DNA of 64,000 nucleotides from Platycnemis pennipes (Eukaryota; Arthropoda; Insecta; Odonata; Platycnemididae), in contig OW121846.1 in NCBI GenBank assembly GCA_933228895.1, positions 9,703,915 to 9,767,914 of the forward strand. The letters are read 5' to 3'. Shown piece after piece: positions 46,501 to 56,702 of the stretch (positions within the stretch are counted from its first letter, which is position 1; each line of letters begins with the position of its first letter). Position numbers and translations under genes: made by a program. The notes below the pieces were generated by a model. That model was not told where the DNA came from, did no database searches, and saw nothing but the letters and a program-made list of their open reading frames with translations.

Positions 46501-49500
46501 TCAGTTTCAAGAGTGAAAATATGTACTTAGAATGACATACTGTGATGACATCATTTTTCCCACTTGTAAAGGGAATTACAAAAAATTCAAAATATTGCAT
46601 TCTGCTAAATAACATGCTTAAAACTAGTAATTTCACAACTTATTATAAAGATTTCATGGCAGATACTGTGACTTATTAATGATTTTATGAAATTATAAAG
46701 TGAACTCCCGATCATCTGTGTGCGCATTATCTGGGCTGTGGATGATCCATGCATCGCCAATCTATTGAGTGCAACAGCAATGGTCTCAAACGTTAGTAAA
46801 CTTTTGTGGTTTTCCTCCAATCGGTACTTTCACTAAAGCCCTACCCACTGGTACGATGTCTTATGCCAGGCTTCGTGCCGCCCCCCGTGGCTTACGAACA
46901 TTTCATTGCGGCCTGGACAGCTCTACTGGATTCTTTTTTGTCATAAAATGCCATTGTGGACAGGGAGGATCTTTTCATCGGCAGATTCCATTATTTTCTC
47001 AGTGAGTTTATTTATTTTGGCAGTGCACCATATGGAAATGAATCTGGAGAAAACCAAACAGTGGATTATGTGTTTTCCGATTATCCCTGCACCCTTTACC
47101 AGTCACTAGCATGGAAAATCACAAGTTTACTGCATAAGTAATGCATGGAATTTCACAGTAAAACTCGTTTATAATGATCATGCTTGTAACGAAATCCCAT
47201 CTATAACAATGTGAGTCCTCGGTCCCTTGGACTTTCCTACAGTCCCAGATGTTAAATAACCCGTATGTAACGAGTGGGGATGATACAAAATCCCTGATAG
47301 AGTGAACAATTCTTTGGTCCCTTGACCACTTATTGCCTTTTTCATAGTGAATTTTTCACCATCTTGTAGCTTAACTGCCCCTTCCCGACCCATGAGAAGG
47401 GAAGGAAAGAAGTGCGATACTTTGTGTCCAAAATGCTGATCGCTCGGAATCATCAAGAGAGCTGCCCTCTTCCCTGCCCCCGTCTTTTTCGTGACGTAGA
47501 ATGACGGTAAATTGTTAAGGGTCTGTTCCATTACTACAGACGATTAATAACAGAAAAGCCTGCCATTCTACGATTTGCTTAGCAAAATATCCTGTGATTT
47601 GGATGCAACGAAATCCCGTACATAATGAAATGAAAGGCCTGTCCTTTGAAATTCATTTTAAGAGATTTTTACAGCACTTTCTTATTTGTGATCATAAAAT
47701 AGAAAATTTACCAAAATATCATAAAAATGAAATGTTACACCAAAATTCTTATTATGTATTGAGCTTCTTCTGTATTCTGGCAGACGACAAAAAAGTCGGC
47801 CTCAAGCAAATCTTTTTTGAGAGGCCTTTTCCAAATGATGGGTTCACTGAAATAGTATGAAATTGTATTTTACAAAAGTTTCCGACTTGACTGAGCTTAT
47901 ATGCACTATTCTACAACCTTTTATAGAGCTATTAACAACATTTTATGCAGCCAATTCCAACTACACCCGAGAGAACTGCCTCTCCCATTTCAACAAAAAT
48001 GAAATGCCATAACCTAATAACGACACTGGAGGAGTTATTACTGAAACTATCAATTAAGAGTTTCTTTTATTTTACAAGCAATTGAGTATCCATTGGCCGG
48101 CCTCGGTGGCGGCGGGGTTAAGTCCTAGCCTGCCATTCCGTGGGTCGCGGGTTCGAGTCCCACCTGGGTAAAAGTCAACGGTCCAGGGCATGGGTGTTTT
48201 TAAATGTGTTGTCCATATATATATCAAAATGATCGTAATTGGGGGACACCTGTGATCATTAAAGAAATTATCATCATTATCATCAAGAAAATCATTGTGA
48301 CTCAACTTAAGTCAAAAACTTAAGAGTTACTTAGTCATTACTGTTTAATTGTTGCTGTACACAAGAGCTAGGCCCCTATTCTGCAACTCGTATCACTGGT
48401 GATGAGCACCACCTATCACCGCTCTTCCGATTCTGTAACATGACGAGGTGATGTTCTTCACGCCAAACAGGGTGATGTCACATCACCTCCTCAATAGTCG
48501 CCCTTTTCTCATACCCCCCCCTGAAATGTATCGAGGTTCCGCTATCTTGTTAGCGAGAAACAAACATCATGAGTTACGCACGTGAGGTAGTCCTGCTTGG
48601 AGTGGGAGACGTACTCCTGGCCTTTCTCGTGGGCACGATGGGGCTCGGGACCCTCCTGTCTGGACTCGGGAGGATTTATTGCTGAGGTTCGTGGGTGCCC
48701 CTCCTGGGCAGTGCCTTCCTAAACGTATATGCGTGCACGTGGCCATCTTTTGGCTGGATATATATTTGGGGGGTGCCAACCAGACGGTGAGTCGTTTGCG
48801 AGGAACTTTGGTTGGCGGGACATAGGGCCAGCAGCAGACGGGCGAAGTTTTTCCGCGATGTCCATCACCAGTGATAGATATCACCCAAGTTACAATTTAC
48901 GGCCCCTGATATATCAGCCCATGGCATGTTCAGTCCGAGCAGCAAAAGCCAATATCGGTCTGCAGCACTGTGAGGGTTAACTCATTTAACCAAAATTACT
49001 ATATGATCACAGATGCCACACACAAAATGCAACATGGCAAATGAAGCTATGATCTTGAAAGCATGCAAAACAGGTGCCATCCAAATGAGGGGACTTCCTC
49101 GTGAGTGAAGGGGTCAGCCTATCCAACAGCAATCAGGAATGAAGCCAACGAGATGGCAACAGCACAAGAGAATACCACACTTGTCAGCATCGCTCTCTCA
49201 CCTTGATTGGAATGATGTGCGAAGGCGTGTGCTCGACAGGGAGACCAGCTTCCATGAGCTTCTTTCGTAGGTATTGAACATTTTCTTGGTGCATGCCACG
49301 GAGATAGCGTCCTTCATCCGATCTTAATATCTGGATTGACTGGAGTGCACCAGCCAGCACGGTGGGAGGCAAGGATGTTGTGAAGATAAAGCCAGCGGCA
49401 TAACTGCGAATCATGTCCACCAGAGCTGCTGATCCAGTAATGTACCCACCAACATTTCCAAATGCTTTCCCTGAAATGAATTTATATCACCTTTTTCTCA

Positions 49501-52500
49501 CAAATAATTTAAAAAAATGAAAATGCTGTCACACAATAAATGCATTGTTTTACCCTGTTGCATTATCTACCCCATTTTATCATTTATTTACGCACAAACA
49601 TTTATTTATACACATCTTTCACTAAAATAATGTCAAACATGAACCATGTGAATTATTTACCAATGAGTCAATTAATTCAATAATTTTAATGCTAACACAG
49701 TTTATATTCCTTGGAAATAAATATCAAGGTATAGGAGGCAATAACATAAAAAATAATGGCTAGTTATCTACATATTCCATTTACGTTACAGGGAGAGAAG
49801 AGCAATTTAATGTAACTAGACAAATAATCATCTCATAGCACAAAACTTATAAAGTCTCCCATTAGAATTCATAATCACCTGTAAGTGCATGGACGGTGGA
49901 CTGATAGGTATAAAATATCATAGCCTATTTCAATATTTGAGTTAGTATTATTTCATAAAAAACAACAGCAAATGACTTGAGCATATTAGTTGTATCTAAA
50001 TCATAACAAATTTTGAAAAATGAAAGATAAAGAAAATATGTTGATGTTGGTATAAAATTTCAATCTACTCCATTAAAATTTAGTTTTCAAAAATGAAGGG
50101 ACCCAACCAATCCAACTTCTTGCTTGAAGTTACTCTGTCACTATAAATCCCATCAATACATTTCTTCCAACACATTGAAATACTGAAATCTTTCTGATTT
50201 TTATTAAATAAATCCAAATAAGATAAATAAGTGTCATTGGCATTTTAATGCTGCTTGGTTTAGTACCCTCTCTCAATGGTACACTCTCAATGTTTGGAGT
50301 TACTCAGTGAAAAATAAGTTCCCAACTTTTTTTTTCAAATATGGTATTTATATTCATTAGGAAATGGCTAAGAAACATGAGGGTGCAAAAAAACATACAT
50401 ATTTTACTTAATAAATGTTCAATGATGATCAGGATGGATTGGGATGGGAATTCCCCTATGGCTGGCAGCACAGCATGCCAGTAGGTCACCCCTAACGGTA
50501 TCCGTCCACCTCATACCAGCTCCTGTATGCGGTGGACTATTGCTTCGACCACACCCAACTCCACTATGGCCCGCATCCAAGAGGCCGGTTGTGGGGGGCG
50601 TTCCTGGTACTCTGTCTAGGAACCAGAACCAGTGCGAGTAGGGTGGTTGGCCCCACAAGCAGACGGCCACCATTAGCCGGCCAAAGCCGTTTCCAGGCCA
50701 GTGGTCCATTTTTGCTCCAACAAATTATTATTATTATTGACAACGATCATCTTCAGAAGAATGGAATGAAAATCAGAAGAGTTCCCGTATGAAGATCAAT
50801 TCAGATTTAGGAAAAGTAAGGGGACAAGAGAAGCAAAATTGCCCTTAGGCTGATCATAGAGAAGAGAACGGAGAAGAACATACTGACATACATTGCATTT
50901 GAGGATTTAGAGAAGGCTTTTGATAACGTGGATTGGAATTAAATGCTCAGAAATCTGAAAGGAACTAGAGTGCACCACATTGACGGAAGAATTATCCACA
51001 GTTTGTATAAAAACCAAGTAGTTGTGATGAGATGTGGACCCAGCTGTGAAGAATCAAGAATAAGGAAAGGAGTGAGACAAGGATGTGCACTGTCTCCCGT
51101 AATTTTTTATGTTTACATCGAGAGAGCAATCTATGAAATCACAGAGAAGTCTTCTGCAGTGAATATCCACAGAGAAAAAATTAGAATGCTGGAATGTGCT
51201 GATGACATAGCACTCAAGCAGAGACAAGAGGGATCTGAATAAGACTCTAATAATCCTGGAAATTACAATGAGCTGAAGGTCAATTAGAAAAAAACTAAGA
51301 TATTGGTGTGCAGTATGAGAGAAGGGGCCAAAACCAACATTAAATTAGGGAAACAAAAACTGGAAGAGGTGAAACAGTTCTGTTACCTGGGAAGCAGAGT
51401 AACCAACGATGAAGAAAGTAAGAAAGAAATAGTCAGTAGAATAGCCCAGGCAATGAGGGCATTCTACCAACAGAAGAATCTACTGACATCTGGAAATAAA
51501 AGCGTAGAAGTAAGGAAACAATTCATCAGAACATACATCTCGAGCATGTTTCTTCAATACAGTGAGGCAAGAATGATGACAGCAGCGGAGAAGAAAATGG
51601 TGGAAGCATTCAAAATGTGGTGCTGCCGAAGAATGAAGAAGATTAACTGGGTTACCCGAGTGACAAATGAAGAAGTCTTAAGAAGAGTGGGAGAAAAGAG
51701 AAGTCTGTTGAAAAATCTAAAACGAAGACGGCTTGATGACTTAATTGGCCATATCTTAAGACACGATGGCCTGATGAAGACAATCATCTAGGGAGAAGTG
51801 AACGGGAAGAATGGCAAAGGAAGGCGTCGTGTGAGATGTGTGGAACAGTTCACGAAGGATGTGAAAGAGAGGAATTATGTTAATACGAAGAGGTTGGCCG
51901 ATACAAGAATTGGCCGATTGGAGGGCTGCGTCAAACCAATCCAAGGATTGTTTACCAATATAATAAATATTGTTTAGATAGTTATTAGCTACATTTTCTT
52001 CATTTTTCTTAGTTTCACGTAGCTAAATTGTTTGTGTTTTAAACATTTTCTACCCTCCGCATTGTAGCACCTTGGTTTCCTATTCTCAATCTTATACTTA
52101 TGGGGTATATATTTGTTGACAAATGACTGCATAATTTGGAGGAACTATTTACATGTACTATCTGTATCACTATTGTTACGGAATTCTTACTTTATTTTAG
52201 GTTTTCCATATGGTCCAGGTCTGTAGCACCCCTGATGTTCACGACAATGAATGTATGTATCTTTTGATTCAAACAATTGTAACAAGGTTATGATCACTTC
52301 CATTTCTGGAAATACTCAAGTACCTGACATCAATAATACCTATTCAGATAACTGCAGTAGTTCTTGCACCTCACTGAAGTGAAGAACTTGAATTGTTGAA
52401 TCCTTAGCACAGCATAGATTTCTCTACAGTGAGGTCACGTAGGGGAGGGATTAAAGTTAAGGATAACTCACATTCGCTATCAAGGATTATACATGCTATA

Positions 52501-53772
52501 TCATCCTGGATTCTAAATGGTAGGGCATGCAGAATCATGCCAATGAGATTCACTTGAATGCATTGATCCATCCCACTTATCGTTTAATTTGAATACATTG
52601 AAGACGGTCTCTTCCTTCCTAATAAAAAGAAGTCTAATTGTCTCATATACCTGGGACATAATCTCTGCAAAGAAGCTGAGAGATGGCTCATCATTAAAGG
52701 AAACAGCCTATGTAGAGCAGAGCAAGCGAGATCTAGCTACACAAATGCTACACGGTATCCCAGTCATGGTGGAGGTGTGCCACACGCTCAACACCAGTTG
52801 CGGATGACCTCCGATACATGGAAGCGGATGAGATGAAGAGAGAGAGAGAGAGAGGTTACTCACCCAGTGTCCCTGATATGATATCCATTTCATGGAGCAG
52901 TCCCTCACGCTCCCCGATGCCAGCACCATTGTCTCCATACAGACCCACAGCATGGACTTCATCGACAAACGTCAATGCACCATGCCGATGAGCAATGGTA
53001 CACAACTCCTCTAAAGGGCAGACTGCCCCAGTCATCGAATGCACAGTCTCAAAAGCCACTATTTTTGGTACACTAATGTCAACTTTACTGAGGAGCTCAT
53101 GTAAATGAGCAGGGTCATTGTGACGGAATATGAACTTGGGAGCTCTGCTATTTCTTATCCCTTGGATCATGGATGCATGATTCCCCGAGTCTGAAAATAT
53201 GTGACATCCTGGAAGATAGAAGCCCAAACATGAAACATGGACAGAAATTCAAGATTCATTCAGCTAACACAGATACACTCAGACTCACCGGGTATTGCTT
53301 TAGCCAGCGTGAAAAGTGTAGAATCATTGGCAACAAAGCAAGATGTGAACAGAAGGGCAGCATCCTTATGATGCAAGGACGCCAACTCCTTTTCCAGTTT
53401 TTCGTGAAATAAAGAATTTCCAGAGATGTTTCTTGTTCCACCAGCACCAGCTCCGTAAGTGTCCAGGGCTTGCCTGGATTGGAAAGATGGCCACAACAAA
53501 TGAATACCAAGAGCACCACAAGTAAGCAACGAATGCATAATTACACGCACACACACCATACCTCACAGCCTCTTTAACTTTTGGGTGACAAGACATGCCC
53601 AGGTAATCATTTGAACACCAAACAGTGATTGGTCGTTTCCCCCAGCTGTATTCAAGTGCCGCTGGGAAATTATTAGCAAGTCGGTTAACCTTCTTAAACA
53701 CTCGATATGAGTGGTCCTTCTTCTTCTTGCTTATCTGATCATGGAAAAAATCTTCATAGCCAAAAGTCTCTT
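37456..53772 (-). CDS. Alas: 5-aminolevulinate synthase gene (six exons, 5' exon missing)
   Basis: Encodes 5-aminolevulinate synthase, the PLP enzyme that condenses glycine with succinyl-CoA in the mitochondrial matrix, the first step of heme synthesis. Exons join as 53772-53562, 53473-53289, 53208-52864, 49470-49202, 41644-41420 and 37578-37456; every intron is GT-AG and phases agree (2, 1, 1, 0, 0), giving about 451 residues and a TAG stop. Visible family signatures are [81 protein letters not shown] with the PLP-binding lysine, [14 protein letters not shown] and [19 protein letters not shown]. Exon one begins mid-codon, so at least one upstream exon carrying the mitochondrial presequence is missing; I searched the minus strand above 53772 by eye and could not place it. 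The three large introns contain retroelements and DNA transposons. No disabling mutation is seen, so the gene is probably functional. Confidence 0.95.
38131..39620. mobile_element. Tigger-like foldback element in an ALAS intron
   Basis: Inverted ends TAAGTCCTCGACTTATGCAG / CTGCGTAAATTGAGGACTTA and extended inner homology (for example CACTGGATATTTAAATCTAA on both arms) form a long hairpin. The ends match the element at 54986-56702, of which this is a relative. A SINE has inserted in its right arm. The TA duplications are degraded. Confidence 0.75.
39146..39399 (-). mobile_element. tRNA-derived SINE, family S2
   Basis: On the minus strand it begins GGAGCGTGGTGGCCTAGTGG (A box) with GGGTTCAAATC (B box) about 40 bases later. 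Flanked by an 11-bp duplication CTATTGAACTA (39135) / CTATCGAACTA (39400). The opposite arm of the host foldback shows the uninterrupted site, confirming the insertion. Confidence 0.85.
39730..39865 (+). pseudogene. hAT dimerisation-domain relic in ALAS intron
   Basis: Plus-strand reading [20 protein letters not shown] followed by [12 protein letters not shown] and a stop, the C-terminal signature of hAT transposases (I-P-A-T-x-x-x-S-E-R-x-F-S-x-A-G). Different in sequence from the two other hAT relics in the window. Downstream at 40140-40200 there is GGATTCGGATT-rich DNA of the kind seen at hAT ends. Confidence 0.8.
41420..41644 (-). CDS. Alas: ALAS exon: C-terminal catalytic segment
   Basis: Exactly 75 codons, phase 0 at both ends, starting [15 protein letters not shown] and containing [18 protein letters not shown] and [10 protein letters not shown]. 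Reading on past the donor gives a false stop at 41396; the real donor is GTG|gtgagc at 41420, because the next exon continues the family tail in the same phase. Confidence 0.93.
43110..44110 (+). pseudogene. Penelope-like element relic in ALAS intron
   Basis: An open frame to 43607 reads [12 protein letters not shown] (RT active site, with N for the first catalytic D), [39 protein letters not shown] and HHHPQQKK, the palm end of a Penelope-like RT. After frameshifts, a GIY-YIG endonuclease relic follows: [35 protein letters not shown] and [17 protein letters not shown] plus C-terminal GIY-YIG defines the Penelope class. Degenerate, 5'-truncated. Confidence 0.88.
44265..44745 (+). pseudogene. 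LINE-B fragment in ALAS intron
   Basis: Plus-strand reading [30 protein letters not shown] and [17 protein letters not shown], the C-terminal region of the LINE-B family. 5'-truncated and frameshifted. Confidence 0.8.
45420..46000 (+). pseudogene. Non-LTR endonuclease-domain relic in ALAS intron
   Basis: Reads [19 protein letters not shown], a typical C-G-D-F-N-V motif of apurinic-like endonucleases in non-LTR elements, then a decayed segment and [20 protein letters not shown], matching the linker between endonuclease and RT. RT itself is not present. Confidence 0.7.
47150..47640. mobile_element. Tigger-like MITE remnant
   Basis: Left end CAGTAAAACTCGTTTATAAT resembles Tigger termini, and internal words (AACGAAATCCC) recur. 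The 117-codon minus frame (47178-47531) shows no known motif. A matching right end was not found. Confidence 0.4.
48095..48290 (+). mobile_element. tRNA-derived SINE, family S3
   Basis: Starts GGCCGGCCTCGGTGGCGGCG; A box TGGCGGCGGGGTTAAG and B box GGGTTCGAGTCCCACC are at tRNA spacing. The tail ends in ATCATCATTATCATCA. Unrelated in body to S1 and S2. It is too diverged from a tRNA fold to be a functional tRNA gene. Confidence 0.8.
48371..48906. mobile_element. Inverted-repeat element, Harbinger-like ends (tentative)
   Basis: Contains an exact 14-bp inverted pair TATCACTGGTGATG (48391-48404 and 48863-48876) with outer ends GGCCCC and further partial matches. The interior is GC-richer than the intron around it. 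No transposase. The class is a guess from the ends; no clear 3-bp duplication. Confidence 0.5.
49202..49470 (-). CDS. Alas: ALAS exon: catalytic lysine
   Basis: Begins by completing glycine and then reads [10 protein letters not shown], so the Schiff-base lysine is the second codon. It continues with [19 protein letters not shown] and PSHIIPIK, all strongly conserved in animal ALAS. Acceptor is atttcag, donor is AAG|gtgaga, phase 0. It is isolated between a 3.4-kb intron with a LINE insertion and a 7.6-kb intron with a Penelope-like relic. Confidence 0.95.
50430..50735. repeat. GC-rich segment next to LINE-B
   Basis: A compact GC-rich block starting GGATTGGGATGGGAATTCCC and followed by a short ATT microsatellite, in the ALAS intron. 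No coding motif. Probably a retrotransposed repeat, unclassified. Confidence 0.35.
50745..51965 (+). pseudogene. LINE-B, longest copy, in ALAS intron
   Basis: An endonuclease-RT type non-LTR element common in insects. Pieces in order: [33 protein letters not shown] (motif A), [19 protein letters not shown] (motif B), [10 protein letters not shown] (motif C, A-D-D intact), [20 protein letters not shown], then [20 protein letters not shown] and RHDGLMKTI. Several frameshifts and a stop inside motif A. Ends CAAACCAATCCAAGGATTGT. Lies between two ALAS exons in opposite orientation to the gene. Confidence 0.88.
52836..52853. repeat. AG microsatellite
   Basis: Short run of GA repeats immediately downstream of the donor site of the 52864 exon. 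Confidence 0.8.
52864..53208 (-). CDS. Alas: ALAS exon: cofactor-binding core
   Basis: Codes for [33 protein letters not shown] and [11 protein letters not shown], ending in DIISGTLG. The GNHASM histidine and the DEVHAVG aspartate/histidine are the residues that stack on and pair with PLP in the family. It ends in phase 1, splitting the glycine codon immediately before the catalytic lysine, which sits at the start of the next exon 3.4 kb away. Confidence 0.95.
53289..53473 (-). CDS. Alas: ALAS exon: glycine-rich segment
   Basis: Codes for [18 protein letters not shown] and [19 protein letters not shown], the glycine-rich and PLP-pocket strands of alpha-oxoamine synthases. Acceptor is ccaatccag and donor is G|gtgag, phase 1. 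The intron that follows is only 80 bp, so this pair of small introns contrasts with the kilobase introns downstream. Confidence 0.94.
53562..53772 (-). CDS. Alas: ALAS exon: start of catalytic core
   Basis: First exon recovered in the window. It follows a cttgcag acceptor and opens with two bases completing a codon, then [21 protein letters not shown] and [13 protein letters not shown], the N-terminal edge of the ALAS catalytic core that begins just after the presequence in other animals. It ends in phase 2 at an AG|gtatgg donor; the arginine codon is completed by the next exon. The intron to the next exon is 88 bp. Confidence 0.93.
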
Positions 53773-54201
53773 CTGCAAGATGAAATCAAGGAAACATTTT
53801 TATTAAAGATGATAACAGTTTGAGATTGATTCATATTTGCAATATATTTCCCTACACACAGGCAAATTATTCGAACTGGACACTAAACAAGCACACTAAT
53901 TATGCATTAAAACGCATTGCACTAGTAAAACAAAGAATGAACAACATTGGAAGGTGTATGGGAACATACTAGAAAAATAGGTCTATCCAAAGCAGTAGCA
54001 CTGCTTATAAAAAGTAAATCAAGCCGTAAGTTACTCCTGCTGCTGTCATTTCAGGAAACAATGCTCAACATTACAAATAAAAGATTAGCAACAACACCTT
54101 CTGCTGCCAATAAAATGAGCATTCCTTGCCAAGCATTAGCATTTTCAGTAGCACAGCTTTGAATGATTAAATAATAGAAAATTTATTTTTTAAATATATT
54201 A
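53773..54201. other. ALAS intron, nothing recognised
   Basis: Directly upstream of the first exon found. The bases before 53772 form a normal acceptor. No candidate coding exon seen. Confidence 0.5.
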
Positions 54202-54865
54202 CAGTGGAACCTAGGTATAACAAGTGCTCACAATGGGTGGGAAATCACTCGCTATAGCGAGCGCTCATTATATCCAAAGGTGCTGGAATGAGCCGCTCAT
54301 TTCCCAGTTGTTCTTACATTCCGTTTTTCTTTCGTTGCCATGCTATTAGAAACAGGTAGAAGAGCCGTTTTTGTGCACAATTGCATATCCATCGTTAATT
54401 TATGAATTAAATCTTTAAAAACAATAATTTACGCTTTGTTGAAGTTTTCGAGTGTTAACCAGTACATCCATTGGTTTGGGAAGTTGTAATGATTTGCTGA
54501 AATATTTCTTGCATAATTATCTATTCCTAATATTCCTCAAATTCACATTCAGTCATCTCTCGAAAATTAGTTGCAGCGAGTATTTATTTGCACAAGCAAA
54601 TGCCTCCGTCGGTTGCGCTGCACATCGTGTGTCGTACTAGTGCTGCCATCAGGAGGATCTAGAGCGAAACTGAGGTAACTCGCGTGAAATACTATTGCCG
54701 AGAGTTACCAATTCATTCACCCAAATTTTTATGCATCCGTGAATTCAGGAATCATGAAATAAAAACTTGTTGAAATGAATAAATTTTAATTATTCATATA
54801 ACATTGCTAATCACTTGTTATTGCGAGATTCTTGCTATATGCCGTACTATAATGGACTTCTACTG
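54202..54865. mobile_element. Tigger-like MITE
   Basis: A 664-bp element with ends CAGTGGAACCTAGGTATAAC and (inverse) CAGTAGAAGTCCATTATAGT, flanked by TA on both sides. The C-A-G-T-x-G-A-A end and TA target are typical for pogo/Tigger. No coding capacity. Confidence 0.8.
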
Positions 54866-54985
54866 TACTTGTATAATAGGTTTCAAGTAGCTGGAGCTCC
54901 TGAGTAACCACATTGGATAATGAAGGGCAGGGTTGATAAACAACATAATTTTTATTTAAAAAATCAAGTTACATTTTTTTATGTA

Positions 54986-56702
54986 CAGTAAGTTCTCGAC
55001 TTACGCAGTTAATTCGTTCCAAAAATTTCCGTGTAGGTCGAAATCCACGTAAGTCGAAACGCAATAACTTACCGAATCATTTTTGAATCATTAGCGGTGC
55101 CGCATTCACCGCGGTTGGCTGCAATCGGCGACTATTCCAGAAAACACCATCTTTTGAGAGGCCGCTAAGTTACCATAATACAACAATTCTGAGGGTAATA
55201 CAAATCCTATCTTTATTTCATTGGATATTTAAATCTGAAGTAAGTATAATTACTCAACACATGTTCTTTTTTCTTGTGATCGACAACATAGGTCATCTAT
55301 GGAGTAGATAGTTAAATACGCGTCGACTTACTCGGGATGGTCAAACTACACCGAAAAAAGACGTTGATGCCATGTAAGGCCGGTGACAGGATTACGTTTT
55401 CTTCGGGTTTCTGTCGTCGCGAGAGATAATAAAACGTCAAACACATAGATTTTTATGGAGCCAGCCAGGCTTTCGACCAGTGACGGATTTCAAATCTCTG
55501 CATGTCGTGTTTATGGCGCGATGTAACAAATAGCCAATGTACGCTCCTCATACCAAGGACAGCCAGATGCGACGCTGCTTATGGCACCGTCTGTTTTTTT
55601 AAGTCCAGTCTGTTTTCTCTCAGCTACTGGTGCGAATGTATATTGATTGCGGTTGCTGTGTGTTAATGTTTGACATACATTTATTTCTATATTTGATGTC
55701 CAGCAGGGAAGCGTTATTGTATGTGAAGTCCACGGACTTAAAAGTAAAAACTAGGTTAAAAATTCACCTGTGTTGCGAGAGGCCTAGGAAGGCTTCAGTG
55801 AAGACGACTAAAAGGAAAAAGGTAATCACATTACACTTTTTCACCATCACCATAGTCAAATCATCAACTAGGTATCGAACTATGTAATGACCTTAACTAG
55901 AGTGAGCGTTCCGAACGCCCATACTTTGGCATCAACTCATGCGCTCTTGACAATGAGTCAAGGGTCGTCACCGGTGTATCTGTCGTGGCAACAGAAACGC
56001 GGAAAAAACACTAACATATGGTCTGAACATCTGTGGTCTGAACATCTGTGATCTGAACACACCGGCGCGGGACACAAAAGCGGGACGCGGGAGCGAAATA
56101 TGCCAAGGGGGCGAACTTAATGTCACTCAGTCCAACGCGATACATTCGTGGGACTTCAGGGTGCGTGTGGACGTCAGTATTTCCGCTTCAGTGTTAAGAC
56201 TATGGAAGTGTCATTTGAAAAAGATGAAGCTCTCTTTGTAATCGCATTGGCAGAAGACGAATACCAAGAAATGAATATTAGCAAGCAATACTTTGTAATT
56301 TAAAAAATACTATTTGCAATTAATGATCAAACGCGTGCTTATATATAAGTATTTGACCTAATCATTTTCATTGATTTTTGGATTGAGTAACAGATACTTC
56401 TTAACCGCTGCAATGAACTCCTCTGTCGAAATTTCTCGCAGTCATTTTGCGCTAGACTAGTCGCGGGACGAGGGAAATGCGGCATGCAGCGAAATAAATA
56501 ATATTCGCAGTGGGTCCGTGCTCTGCCGGGCGAGATTCGCGTAATGGTTTGCGCGTATACCGCCGAGAGATTTTGTCCCGCGTGAATTTCGCTCGTGCGT
56601 CCCGCGCCAGTTTGTTGAGACCTTAAGGTCACCGGCCCAACTGAACATCTGTGTAACTCCAGATCCGTGTAACTCGGATCCGCGTAAGTCGAGGACTTAC
56701 TG
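54986..56702. mobile_element. Tigger-like element with internal insertions
   Basis: 1717 bp with inverted ends CAGTAAGTTCTCGACTTACG / CGTAAGTCGAGGACTTACTG and TA duplications at 54984 and 56703. Inner parts (55310-55370 and 55840-56000) match the foldback element at 38131-39620. Unmatched blocks at about 55376-55840 and 56040-56640 each carry GGCCGGTGAC or its complement near their outer edges, suggesting a further insertion split by rearrangement. Confidence 0.82.

Noticed and set aside
48095..48170. Possible tRNA gene
   Set aside because: A and B boxes are present but the acceptor stem and anticodon arm do not fold as a tRNA, and the sequence continues as a SINE body.
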